Source of the DNA: Paenibacillus_AB hodogayensis
Lineage (GTDB): Bacteria; Bacillota; Bacilli; Paenibacillales; NBRC-103111
DNA length: 64,000 nt
NCBI RefSeq assembly: GCF_039536325.1
Contig: NZ_BAAAYO010000010.1
Coordinates: 1,178,001 to 1,242,000, forward strand
Direction: 5' to 3'
Shown here: positions 42,268-50,001 of the stretch, one piece after another
Layout: each line of letters starts with the position of its first letter
How positions within the stretch are numbered: position 1 is the stretch's first letter
Translations under genes and position numbers: made by a program
The notes under the pieces: model-generated
Databases searched by the model: none
The model's input: only the letters and a program-made list of their open reading frames with translations
Told to the model about the DNA's origin: nothing

Positions 42268-43668
42268 TTATGGTGAAGTTGTAAAAACGATTTGTACTGT
42301 CGTTCCTTCGCCGGGGCTGCTCCTAAATTCCATCTCCGCGCCATGATGCACGACGATTTGTTTACAGATGGCAAGTCCTAATCCGGCCCCGCCGTCCTTG
42401 CGGTTGCGCGATTTCTCCGCCCGGTAGAAAGGTTCCGTAATAAGCCCGAGCACTTCGGAGGTCATGCCTCTCCCGTTATCCCGAATGCATACCGTCATCT
42501 TCCCCGCTTCCATCGCCGCGCGTACGAGGATATGCCCGCCTTTGCCGCACGCCTTGATCGCATTGTCGATCAAATTGACAAACAGACTCTCCAGCAAGTA
42601 AGCGTCTCCCCAAATCACATCCGTCTCCGCAAAAAACTCCAGCTGAATTTCTTTTTCCGTCATCTTGTTATGCAGAGTCTGTTCCACAGACTTAAAGAGG
42701 GCGGATACGTCCAGCTCTTCTCGGACGATCTGATCGTTTTTCAGGTTGGCCAGCTCGAGCAATTGATTGGACATAGTCTGCAAACGCCGGCTTTCCGACA
42801 TCACGTAGCCGATTGCGGACAACCGGTCGTCCTCGGTCAAAGCGGCCTTTTGCATATATTCCGCGTATCCGTATATGGCGGTCAAGGGCGTCCGGAGCTC
42901 GTGGGCAAAATTGTCGATAAACTGCTGCTTCTTTTCGGCGGCGTTGATCAGCTCCGTCATTTGATGCTGGATTTCTCCCGCCATATGATTAAAGCTGCGA
43001 GCCATTTCGGAAAGCTCGTCATGGCCGGATACCGGAAGCCTGGTCTCGTATGCGCCGGCTGCAATATAACGGGAGGTTTGGGAAATTTGCCGCAACGGCT
43101 TGAATATTCGATTAAGCAGCAAAAGAAGAACGAAAGCAAGCAGTCCGGAAAGAATAGTACCCGCCATAAACAGCATGTTCTTCATCTGTTTCCACGCGGC
43201 GATGGAATCCGTCATATCATAAAGATAGACCATCGTGTATGCATGATAAGGCGATGGAAGCTTTCCCGAAACCATGACAAACGTACGGCCATCTGCACTC
43301 TGCCTTGCAACCAGACGGCTTCCGTCCTCCGGCGGTTCCACAAAACGGCTCTGCAGGGAGAGCTCCAGCCGATTCGAGTAAACAAGCTGATTGCCCTTGT
43401 AAAGCGCCAGTTTAACCTTCCTATCTCCGGACAAAAACCGGTAGGGCTGGAGCAGGGAACTCAAAGAGCCATCAATATCCGTTCCGCGAATTTCCACCGC
43501 GTGCAAATCTCTTATGAGCGCAGATGTTATGAAATAATGCTCGCCCAAGCTTTTTTCCTCTGCGCGGTTCACCGTATCTTTGAAAGTGGTGACGGAAATG
43601 ATAAATATGCCGAAATTGAAGGAGAGTAGGAACAACGTAAGGGTGGTTAAAAAAGTGCGGTATTTCAT
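42268..43668 (-). CDS. sensor histidine kinase
   Basis: A 466-residue kinase: membrane segment 1 at about 7-29, an outer domain of about 130 residues, membrane segment 2 at about 165-188, HAMP (190-245), HisKA with the phospho-histidine in DNFAHELRTPLTAIYGYAEY, then HATPase with N box NLIDNAIKACG, G1 DNGRGM, F box PFYRAEKSRN and G2 GGAGLGLAICKQ. It overlaps the response regulator gene by 4 bases. Signal unknown; the exported neighbour may report to it. Confidence 0.95.
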   Translation of the reverse strand: MKYRTFLTTLTLFLLSFNFGIFIISVTTFKDTVNRAEEKSLGEHYFITSALIRDLHAVEIRGTDIDGSLSSLLQPYRFLSGDRKVKLALYKGNQLVYSNRLELSLQSRFVEPPEDGSRLVARQSADGRTFVMVSGKLPSPYHAYTMVYLYDMTDSIAAWKQMKNMLFMAGTILSGLLAFVLLLLLNRIFKPLRQISQTSRYIAAGAYETRLPVSGHDELSEMARSFNHMAGEIQHQMTELINAAEKKQQFIDNFAHELRTPLTAIYGYAEYMQKAALTEDDRLSAIGYVMSESRRLQTMSNQLLELANLKNDQIVREELDVSALFKSVEQTLHNKMTEKEIQLEFFAETDVIWGDAYLLESLFVNLIDNAIKACGKGGHILVRAAMEAGKMTVCIRDNGRGMTSEVLGLITEPFYRAEKSRNRKDGGAGLGLAICKQIVVHHGAEMEFRSSPGEGTTVQIVFTTSP

Positions 43669-44318
43669 AGACTGATCTCCAAGCGGTAACCCAGCTTGTA
43701 GACCGTTTTGATCACATGTTCCCAGCCTAATTTTTTTCGCAGCTTTTGGATATGTACATCGATCGTGCGGGTATCGCCCTCGTAATCATAGCCCCATACG
43801 AGCTCCAGAAGTCTTTCTCTGGACAAGGCGATATTGCGGTTGTTGATCAGCACCTCCAACAATTCGTACTCTTTTGGGGTGCATTCCACGAGCTGTCCCT
43901 TATAAAAGACTTGACGGCTGTCAAAATCGATCCGCACCGCTTCCGCTTCAAAGCCGCTTTTCTGTTTTTGGGTTCGCCGCAATACAGCTTCCACGCGAGC
44001 GAGCAGCTCCAGCATTTCAAAGGGCTTGGTCAAATAATCGTCAGCCCCCATCGAAAAGCCGTTAATCCGGTCGGATAAGCTGCTGCGCGCCGATAAGAAT
44101 ATCGTGGGAATCTCCTGCGCTCGTTTAAACACTTCAAACCCGTCCAGCTCGGGCAGCATAATATCTAAAATGATAAGATCATAGGTTTGGGCTTGAATTT
44201 CAGATATGGCCGCTATTCCGTCATAAACAGAAGTGCAGTGATGCCCGACAAGCTGCAAACTCCTTTTCACCAACTCATTGATCGAGATTTCATCCTCAAC
44301 TATCAATATGGCTGCCAT
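43665..44318 (-). CDS. OmpR/PhoB-family response regulator
   Basis: A 217-residue regulator. Receiver: acidic pocket ILIVEDE, phospho-acceptor in DLIILDIMLPELDGF, T/S in IFLSAR, K in DDYLTKPFEMLELL. C-terminal winged helix ends DVHIQKLRKKLG and TVYKLGYRLE. A perfect AAGGAGGTGAG site precedes the ATG, and TTTACA/TAATAA 17 bases apart just upstream could be the promoter. First gene of regulator-kinase-exported protein operon. Confidence 0.95.
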   Translation of the reverse strand: MAAILIVEDEISINELVKRSLQLVGHHCTSVYDGIAAISEIQAQTYDLIILDIMLPELDGFEVFKRAQEIPTIFLSARSSLSDRINGFSMGADDYLTKPFEMLELLARVEAVLRRTQKQKSGFEAEAVRIDFDSRQVFYKGQLVECTPKEYELLEVLINNRNIALSRERLLELVWGYDYEGDTRTIDVHIQKLRKKLGWEHVIKTVYKLGYRLEISL

Positions 44319-44411
44319 AAGGACTCACCTCCTTTGTATATACTCATATTATTACGGTATTGTTATAGAGTTGTAAAAGCGGATCGGTGCCGGCACAGTC
44401 CATCGGTTGAA

Positions 44412-44441
44412 AGAAAAACCGTCAAGGGACACCCCTGACGG
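44412..44441 (-). terminator. terminator of the ktrA-trmH operon
   Basis: Minus-strand CCGTCAGGGG/CCCTTGACGG stem (one bulge) followed by TTTTTCTTTC, 65 bases after the RNA methyltransferase stop. Confidence 0.85.
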
Positions 44442-44505
44442 CTCTGTAGGATTGGCGGATATTCGAAATGGTGTACCTATAGTCGTGAATTGCTTTTGCC
44501 TCCTA

Positions 44506-45306
44506 TTAAACTCCCCGCTGCCGCATAGCTTCGAACAGCAGCACCGTAGCGGCCATGGCGACATTGAGCGATTCGGACGGCCCCTTCATCGGGATGATGA
44601 TGTGCTCATCGATCTGCGCGGCCACTTCCGGCGATACGCCTTTGCCTTCATTGCCGAGGACGATCCACGACGCTTCTGTCCAATCCGTCTCGTAGCAAGT
44701 TCGCGTCGCCTGCAAGCTCGTATTGAATAGCCGGATCCCCTTGCGCTTCGCTTCCGCCAGCAGCGGAGGCAGCGCAGCCTCAACGATCGGAAGGTGGAAC
44801 ATCGAGCCCATTGTCGAACGGACCGTCTTCGGGTTGTACAGGTCGACGGTCCCGAGGCCGAGCACGACGCCCGTCGCTCCGACCGCGTCCGCGGACCGGA
44901 TGATCGTCCCGAGGTTGCCGGGGTCCTGCACCCCGTCGACGACGACAACGAGGGCACGCTCGCGTTCAAGCAGAGAATTGGTCGCTGCCTGCGTCTTGCG
45001 AACAACCGCAATAACCGGCTGCGGCGTTTGCGCATCGGAGCATTTTTGCAGCACAGGTTCGCTCACCGCTACGCACTCCAGGTCCGTTTCTCTCTCAAGC
45101 AGCCCTGCGATCTCGTCCGGTATGCCGCGTTCGGCGGAGAATAAGAGCGTCTCCACGCCGGCCCTAAACTTCAGCGCCTCATGAACGAGATGAATGCCCT
45201 CCACAAGATAAAGCCCCTGCTTGTCTCTGCCCTTCTTGTCCAACAGTTGAGCCCACTGCTTCACCCGCGGATTGTGCAGCGATTCGATTTTTTCCGGGCG
45301 ACGCAT
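44506..45306 (-). CDS. TrmH/SpoU-family RNA 2'-O-methyltransferase
   Basis: A 266-residue SPOUT enzyme of the YsgA/TsnR type. An N-terminal substrate-binding domain (KIESLHNPRVKQWAQLLDKKG) precedes the knotted SPOUT domain with motif 1 DPGNLGTIIRSADAVGATGVVLG, motif 2 IVLGNEGKGVSPEV and motif 3 IPMKGPSESLNVAMAATVLLFE. It methylates ribose in rRNA or tRNA with SAM; the target is unknown. It starts 2 bases after the ktrA stop and is co-transcribed with it. Confidence 0.93.
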   Translation of the reverse strand: MRRPEKIESLHNPRVKQWAQLLDKKGRDKQGLYLVEGIHLVHEALKFRAGVETLLFSAERGIPDEIAGLLERETDLECVAVSEPVLQKCSDAQTPQPVIAVVRKTQAATNSLLERERALVVVVDGVQDPGNLGTIIRSADAVGATGVVLGLGTVDLYNPKTVRSTMGSMFHLPIVEAALPPLLAEAKRKGIRLFNTSLQATRTCYETDWTEASWIVLGNEGKGVSPEVAAQIDEHIIIPMKGPSESLNVAMAATVLLFEAMRQRGV

Positions 45307-45308
45307 GT

Positions 45309-45980
45309 TTATTTGCCCCCTTCCCCGAACGCCCGCTCCAGCTGCCGCAGTTGGTCGTTCTGACCGACGACGACAAGAATATCGTCATGCTTGATCGTAT
45401 CGTCCGCATTGGGCGAAATGTTCATCTTATCGCCCGTCTTTAACGCCATCACGTTGCATCCGTACCGGGCCCGAACGTCCAGCTCGCGCAGCGTCCGGCC
45501 GATCATCGTCGACGAGGCTTTTAGCTCCACGATACTGTAATCGTCGGAAAGCTCGATAAAATCCAAAATATTAGGGGATATTAAATGGTGCGCGACACGT
45601 AAACCCATGTCTCGTTCCGGGAATATTACTTTGTCGGCGCCGATTTTTTTCAGCACCTTGCCGTGCAGCTCGGTTTGTGCCTTAACGACCAACAGCGGAA
45701 CGCCAAGGTCTTTGAGAATGAGCGTAGTGAGGATACTCGATTGAATATCTTGTCCGATCGCCACGACGACGACGTCAAAGTTACGGATGCCGAGCGCACG
45801 GAGCGCTTCCTCGTCGGTCGAATCGGCTTGCACGGCATGCGTTACCGTGCCGGATACTTCCTGCATTCTCTGCTCGCTCGAATCGATCGCCAGCACCTCG
45901 TAACCGAGACCGTACAGCGATTTGGCAACGCTCGATCCGAACCGGCCCATGCCGATAACGGCGTATTGCTTCGCTTTCAT
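45309..45980 (-). CDS. ktrA: potassium uptake regulatory protein KtrA/KtrC
   Basis: A 223-residue gating subunit of a Ktr potassium channel. The RCK_N domain has YAVIGMGRFGSSVAKSLYGLG and the later DSSEQRMQEV acid that fix NAD/ADP/ATP, and the RCK_C domain covers about 140-220 (SIVELKASSTMIGRTLRELDVRARYG). ATG 45980 is better spaced from GAGAGGAG than the ATG 6 bases earlier. KtrA or KtrC cannot be told apart. The membrane subunit (KtrB/D) is not in the window. Potassium handling fits with the ectoine system as part of osmotic adjustment, though distant. Confidence 0.92.
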   Translation of the reverse strand: MKAKQYAVIGMGRFGSSVAKSLYGLGYEVLAIDSSEQRMQEVSGTVTHAVQADSTDEEALRALGIRNFDVVVVAIGQDIQSSILTTLILKDLGVPLLVVKAQTELHGKVLKKIGADKVIFPERDMGLRVAHHLISPNILDFIELSDDYSIVELKASSTMIGRTLRELDVRARYGCNVMALKTGDKMNISPNADDTIKHDDILVVVGQNDQLRQLERAFGEGGK

Positions 45981-46063
45981 GACCATGCTCCTCTCCAGCC
46001 TGTTGCCGTTTATTATACCACACGGCAACCGTCCCGCCATACGGCGGTTCCGCTTCTCCCGTA

Positions 46064-46092
46064 CATGAAGGCGGCCGTTTCGGAGCATATTA
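46064..46092 (+). promoter_or_regulatory. possible sigma-G promoter of sspI
   Basis: CATATTA at 46086-46092 matches the sigma-G -10 form CATnnTA, with CATGAA 16 bases upstream as a weak -35. It is 34 bases before the sspI ATG. Confidence 0.4.
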
Positions 46093-46125
46093 ACGTGAGA
46101 ACACGACGAAACCGGAGGTTCCAAC

Positions 46126-46341
46126 ATGATTTTAAGCTTACGGCAAGCGATCATTAAACGGGTTCACGACAAGTCCGAAGAGGAACTGGTCGGAGTCATC
46201 GAGGATTCGATCGGCGGCGACGACAAAGCGCTGCCCGGGCTAGGCGTCCTGTTCGAAATCATCTGGGAGAACAGCGGCGAGGGCGAGCGCAAAACCATGG
46301 CCTTGACGTTGAAAAACCATCTGAACGAAGCCGCTGACTAA
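46126..46341 (+). CDS. sspI: small acid-soluble spore protein I
   Basis: A 71-residue protein matching SspI over its whole length: SLRQAIIKRVHDKSEEELVGVIEDSIG, ALPGLGVLFEIIWENS and MALTLKNHL. In Bacillus subtilis sspI is a sigma-G gene made late in the forespore. GGAGG lies 8 bases before the ATG. It has its own terminator. Confirms a spore former. Confidence 0.96.
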   Translation: MILSLRQAIIKRVHDKSEEELVGVIEDSIGGDDKALPGLGVLFEIIWENSGEGERKTMALTLKNHLNEAAD

Positions 46342-46360
46342 TGAACCTGGCGGCCATCGC

Positions 46361-46389
46361 CCGTTCGTCTTGCCGACGAACGGTTTTTT
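46361..46389 (+). terminator. terminator of sspI
   Basis: CCGTTCGTC/GACGAACGG with a 5-base loop followed by TTTTTTG. Confidence 0.92.
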
Positions 46390-46498
46390 GCCGTGCTGCG
46401 ACTCGCCATACTTCCGCCATGTTAGGGAACATTCTTTTCCGATAAAATACACCTAACAAGTAAGGATGGTTTACAACTAACCTTCTGGAGGGATTGGC

Positions 46499-47425
46499 AT
46501 GTATCATAAAACGGTGGCACTGCAGCCTTTTGCCGATATTTCAAAGCATATGGAAGGGTTTGAGATCGTATCCGCTCAATTCGGCGGGGATGGGTACGTG
46601 TATGTCCTGCTCATCAACCGCATCCCGGAACGGGAAAGAGGAATGTTCGTTCCGTCCGCTCTCAAGCAAGCCTATACCTACAAAATACTCGTTGTAGAAG
46701 GTAACGATGTCGATGAAACGGTGATCGAGGGCCAGCAATTCAACTACCATTATGTCCAACCGCTTCGCAATCAATTGCTGCTGGTCGGAGCGCGCTGCTC
46801 TTATTATGGTCCGGACAAGTACGATTTGAACGCCAAAGTATGTGATTATAAAGGGCGTACCATTCGAGAGTTCCTGCTGGGAGACGGGATTCAAAGCGTT
46901 CAGGTGACGGAGAAGGGGACCATCTGGACCAGTTATTTCGACGAAGGCGTGTTCGGCAATAACGGCTGGGATCAACCGGTTGGCGCCCATGGCCTTCTGG
47001 CCTGGGATGAGCATGGCAACAAACGATACGAAGATCGCATGGCGGATATTGCCGATTGTTATGCGTTGAACGTAGTTCACGAAGAGGAGGTCTGGTTTTA
47101 TTATTATACGGACTTCTTGCTGGGTCGCATCTCGGGCGGTCCCGTGCAGGCTGAGGTCACCTTTATCAATCCCGAGATTTCCGGCTCTTCCGGGTTTTGT
47201 ACGGATGGTTATCACTTTTTGTTCGATGGCGGGTACGGGAAAAGCGGAACCTACGTGCTCAAAAAAAATGAAAAACCGGGAAAACTGACGAAAGGGCACA
47301 ACATCCATTTTCAGAATAAACAAGCCAAGCCGCTTGCACCGCAGACACAAGATTTTCGGGAAAATCGCGTATTGTTCAGTGAAGGGAGCTTGTTGTACCA
47401 AGTATCGGTGGAACAATTGCTATAG
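46499..47425 (+). CDS. hypothetical protein, beta-propeller-like
   Basis: A 308-residue protein with TGGAGGG upstream of the ATG. It has no signal peptide. The sequence is built of short beta-strand repeats such as GTIWTSYFDEGVFGNNGW, GAHGLLAWDEHGNKRY, EVWFYYYTDFLLGRI and FLFDGGYGKSG, suggesting a propeller of unknown ligand. Similar proteins are widespread in Bacilli as conserved hypotheticals. No catalytic motif visible. Confidence 0.8.
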   Translation: MYHKTVALQPFADISKHMEGFEIVSAQFGGDGYVYVLLINRIPERERGMFVPSALKQAYTYKILVVEGNDVDETVIEGQQFNYHYVQPLRNQLLLVGARCSYYGPDKYDLNAKVCDYKGRTIREFLLGDGIQSVQVTEKGTIWTSYFDEGVFGNNGWDQPVGAHGLLAWDEHGNKRYEDRMADIADCYALNVVHEEEVWFYYYTDFLLGRISGGPVQAEVTFINPEISGSSGFCTDGYHFLFDGGYGKSGTYVLKKNEKPGKLTKGHNIHFQNKQAKPLAPQTQDFRENRVLFSEGSLLYQVSVEQLL

Positions 47426-47481
47426 TTGGGCCATGTTTTTTAACCTGGTTAATGTTTCATTATACTAGGCACTTTAAGCTT

Positions 47482-48363
47482 CTAGTAAATTTGCTTTGCA
47501 TCCGCAGGTAACCCTCTTACATGCTTGAGGTATTCCGTCATGTTAGCATCGTCATCCGTCGGGTAAGTAAACAAAAAATATTCGGCTACGTCTTTAGCTA
47601 GAGATCGATATAATTCGCATGCGACAAATATAGAATTCCACATGTTCTCAAAATCGCTGTCCGAGTAAGTTTCTTTATACATCTGCCAGTATAACTCCGG
47701 AAGATACTTTTTGAAATTCTTTCCCATCTTGCCTGTTGAAACTTGAAATTCATTTTTTGTTCCGATCCACCATGAAACCATCTCATCCAACGAAGCTCTG
47801 GTGGTCTTCTCGTACATTAGCTTTGCATACGGCAGTTCGTCCCGCCAGATTCCCTTTGCAACGTTTTGCAGACACCACCAAAAGTCGCTGCAGCAACTGA
47901 TGTAAAGGGGTTCTGTCGGCTTTTTCACATGGTAGTCGATGTCTGAAGGAGCAGGAATGCCGGGAAGACAACTGTCCTTATCCAATAAAGGCACAGTAAG
48001 CTTGTCGCTGACATACCCGTCGATCATCGACTCCTTGGTTTCGATGTGAAGGTCGATGCGGTTTCCATCCGTAAAGAGCATTAAATATCCGTACGACCTG
48101 TCAAAATCCATATCTATCCCGATAAGCCGGTCATTCTTGTCAGGCTCTTGGATCATTAACAGTTTTCCAAACCTATTGATCCAGTTCTCATCGCGTAGAA
48201 AGGAGGCTGTTTCCGTCACAACGTAAACAATATCATAATCCTGAAACAGATCTTTGGGGGCATTGGGATTGGTTCTTGAACCGTTCATGTATACTGCTCG
48301 AATGCGGTCGTCTTTTTGGGCGACTCCCCGTATCAAGTCCATCATTTCTTGTTCGCTTCTCAT
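47482..48363 (-). CDS. aminoglycoside 6-adenylyltransferase family protein (AadE/AadK-like)
   Basis: A 293-residue nucleotidyltransferase. The catalytic motif is VYMNGSRTNPNAPKDLFQDYDIVYVV (GSRxN...D-x-D form), with LIGIDMDFDRSYGYLMLFTDGNRIDLHI carrying the third acidic residue. The helical C-terminal half includes FWWCLQNVAKGIWRDELPYAK typical of ANT(6). Proteins of this family add AMP to streptomycin; chromosomal copies in Bacilli often confer little or no resistance. Followed downstream by nothing on this strand; acetyltransferase genes lie upstream. Confidence 0.9.
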   Translation of the reverse strand: MRSEQEMMDLIRGVAQKDDRIRAVYMNGSRTNPNAPKDLFQDYDIVYVVTETASFLRDENWINRFGKLLMIQEPDKNDRLIGIDMDFDRSYGYLMLFTDGNRIDLHIETKESMIDGYVSDKLTVPLLDKDSCLPGIPAPSDIDYHVKKPTEPLYISCCSDFWWCLQNVAKGIWRDELPYAKLMYEKTTRASLDEMVSWWIGTKNEFQVSTGKMGKNFKKYLPELYWQMYKETYSDSDFENMWNSIFVACELYRSLAKDVAEYFLFTYPTDDDANMTEYLKHVRGLPADAKQIY

Positions 48364-48427
48364 TGTTATTCACCTCGAAACCATAGTCCAGTTCTTAATC
48401 TCCGTTAGCTCCATCAAGCGATGAACA

Positions 48428-48883
48428 TTACTTTATGGTGTCATGTTCGTAGATTTTCGTAGGGCGTCCCCACTCGAAGGTATCCAAACCTATTTCCCTG
48501 AATCCATACTTCTCATAATACAGAATATGGTCAGTCGCCAAATAAACCTTGTTATACCCTAACTGCCCCGCCATTTTTCGGCCATGCTCCAATAATAACG
48601 CACCCAAAGCTTGACCTCGCTCGCCCTTGTCAATGAACAACGGGGCTATCCAGGGCGATAAATCTTTTCGAGTTACAAATTCCTGTTCAATTAATTGATA
48701 AAATCCAATGATAGTACCGGATTTCAACAGTAGAAATGTAAACGGCAGTCCGCCGTCGGCTAATACACTTTCGTCAATGGCGGGCAGCACAACTTTTTTT
48801 ACGTTAGGCCACTGCTCTTTAACATAGTCAGCAAGCTCGGTTTGACGCTGCGGACATTCTTTGATGGATTGAATGACTAACAT
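48428..48883 (-). CDS. GNAT-family N-acetyltransferase
   Basis: A 151-residue acetyltransferase with the acetyl-CoA loop region IDKGERGQALGALLLEHGRKMAGQLG and late motif VYLATDHILYYEKYGF. Start MLVIQSIKECPQRQTEL follows GGGGGCTC. It lies between the nucleotidyltransferase and a second GNAT gene, all on one strand with gaps of 25-65 bases. Substrate unknown; GNATs like this acetylate small amines or antibiotics. Confidence 0.88.
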   Translation of the reverse strand: MLVIQSIKECPQRQTELADYVKEQWPNVKKVVLPAIDESVLADGGLPFTFLLLKSGTIIGFYQLIEQEFVTRKDLSPWIAPLFIDKGERGQALGALLLEHGRKMAGQLGYNKVYLATDHILYYEKYGFREIGLDTFEWGRPTKIYEHDTIK

Positions 48884-48907
48884 GAGAGCCCCCTTCTTCC
48901 CGGTAAT

Positions 48908-49837
48908 TTAATACCTACGCGTTTCATGTGGCAGATAAAATGTAGTTTGCTCTAGTCCAGGATAAAAACCTAGCCGGTAATATAAAGATTCAGCTGGATT
49001 TCCTATAGTCACAAAAAGCCGAAGAACTTCATATTCATCTTTTAAAACCGTTAGTGCTTTCTTCAGTAATCTTGTAGCGATTTGTTTGCTACGGTACTTG
49101 GGAATTACTGCGATATTGGATACTAGTGGAAGGTCTTCCCATAACGAAATAAAACAGACTGCAATTAATTCGTTATTCGACTTATTATAAATAAGGCTGG
49201 ATGCCGACTTCAAAATCTCTATGTCGTTATTTTTGAAGTAGTACTCAAGTGCCGATATTTGTTGTTGTATTGTATTTTCTGCTGGATACCCGATGCTGTC
49301 GGTGCCCGAGTAAGATTCGAGTAACATCTTAGCAACCTCGTCTACTCGTTTTGCGCTGGGGGCGACACAATCTAGTTCATCTCCCCACTCCTGCTGTTCG
49401 AATGATTCAGTTGGCCTTATCATTACTCGTCTTGATTCGGATGGCAAAAAGCCCAGACGTAAAAAATGCTCTGTTTGATAGGGCAATATCCCATACGCTT
49501 GTATTGGTTGGTTTGGTCTAGAACAGCTGATTAGAAACTTTTTCAAGGGTAACATTACCCGAAACACATCAATAAAAGGGGGTATTAAGAAAAAGGAAGA
49601 TAATGAATTGGGCTCCAAGCAAACCCCGCCAATTCGTCGATGATTTAGCGATATCCAATAACAAGAGGTGGCATCTCCGAAAATAGACACTCGTCTTTCC
49701 CAGCTTTGTCTGAAGAAAATATTTTCTCGATACGTTGTGTAATGGATTGCAAATTCTCTTGAATCTGCACTTACTATCTCGACCTCATCATCTAATACAT
49801 ATTGTGAACTTAATAACAAACTTGACCATCTCCCCAC
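48908..49837 (-). CDS. GNAT-family N-acetyltransferase with N-terminal extension
   Basis: A 309-residue protein beginning at a GTG (49837) after GGGGTAA; the start is uncertain. The C-terminal half is a GNAT with NIAVIPKYRSKQIATRLLKKAL (acetyl-CoA loop, altered from the usual R/Q-x-x-G-x-G/A) and FVTIGNPAESLYYRLGF. The N-terminal 150 residues may be a degenerate second GNAT unit. Lower GC than the core genes. Function unknown. Confidence 0.78.
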   Translation of the reverse strand: MGRWSSLLLSSQYVLDDEVEIVSADSREFAIHYTTYRENIFFRQSWERRVSIFGDATSCYWISLNHRRIGGVCLEPNSLSSFFLIPPFIDVFRVMLPLKKFLISCSRPNQPIQAYGILPYQTEHFLRLGFLPSESRRVMIRPTESFEQQEWGDELDCVAPSAKRVDEVAKMLLESYSGTDSIGYPAENTIQQQISALEYYFKNNDIEILKSASSLIYNKSNNELIAVCFISLWEDLPLVSNIAVIPKYRSKQIATRLLKKALTVLKDEYEVLRLFVTIGNPAESLYYRLGFYPGLEQTTFYLPHETRRY

Positions 49838-49940
49838 TTACCCCGATCTTCCTACAAATGGATTTTATCAAATAAACATGATCCATTCCTGGTGTAGTTC
49901 TGTTTAAATTAAACTCCCGATACTTCAACCGGGTAACGAG

Positions 49941-49974
49941 CAAGCCCCTCGGTAAGTTCCGAAGGGCTTGGTTA
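49941..49974. terminator. terminator-like hairpin after the long sigma factor gene
   Basis: CAAGCCCCTCGG and CCGAAGGGCTTG with a 6-base loop; the T tract is weak on both sides (GTTATTT on plus). Confidence 0.55.
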
Positions 49975-50001
49975 TTTCATCTTTTAGCCAGAATAGAAGG
50001 T

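Noticed and set aside
42532..43629. A 365-codon plus-strand frame opposite the histidine kinase
   Set aside because: Shadow of a gene with all kinase motifs on the minus strand.
48908..48960. Possible overlap or fusion of the two acetyltransferase genes
   Set aside because: They are separated by 24 bases with a stop between them, and each has its own start region.
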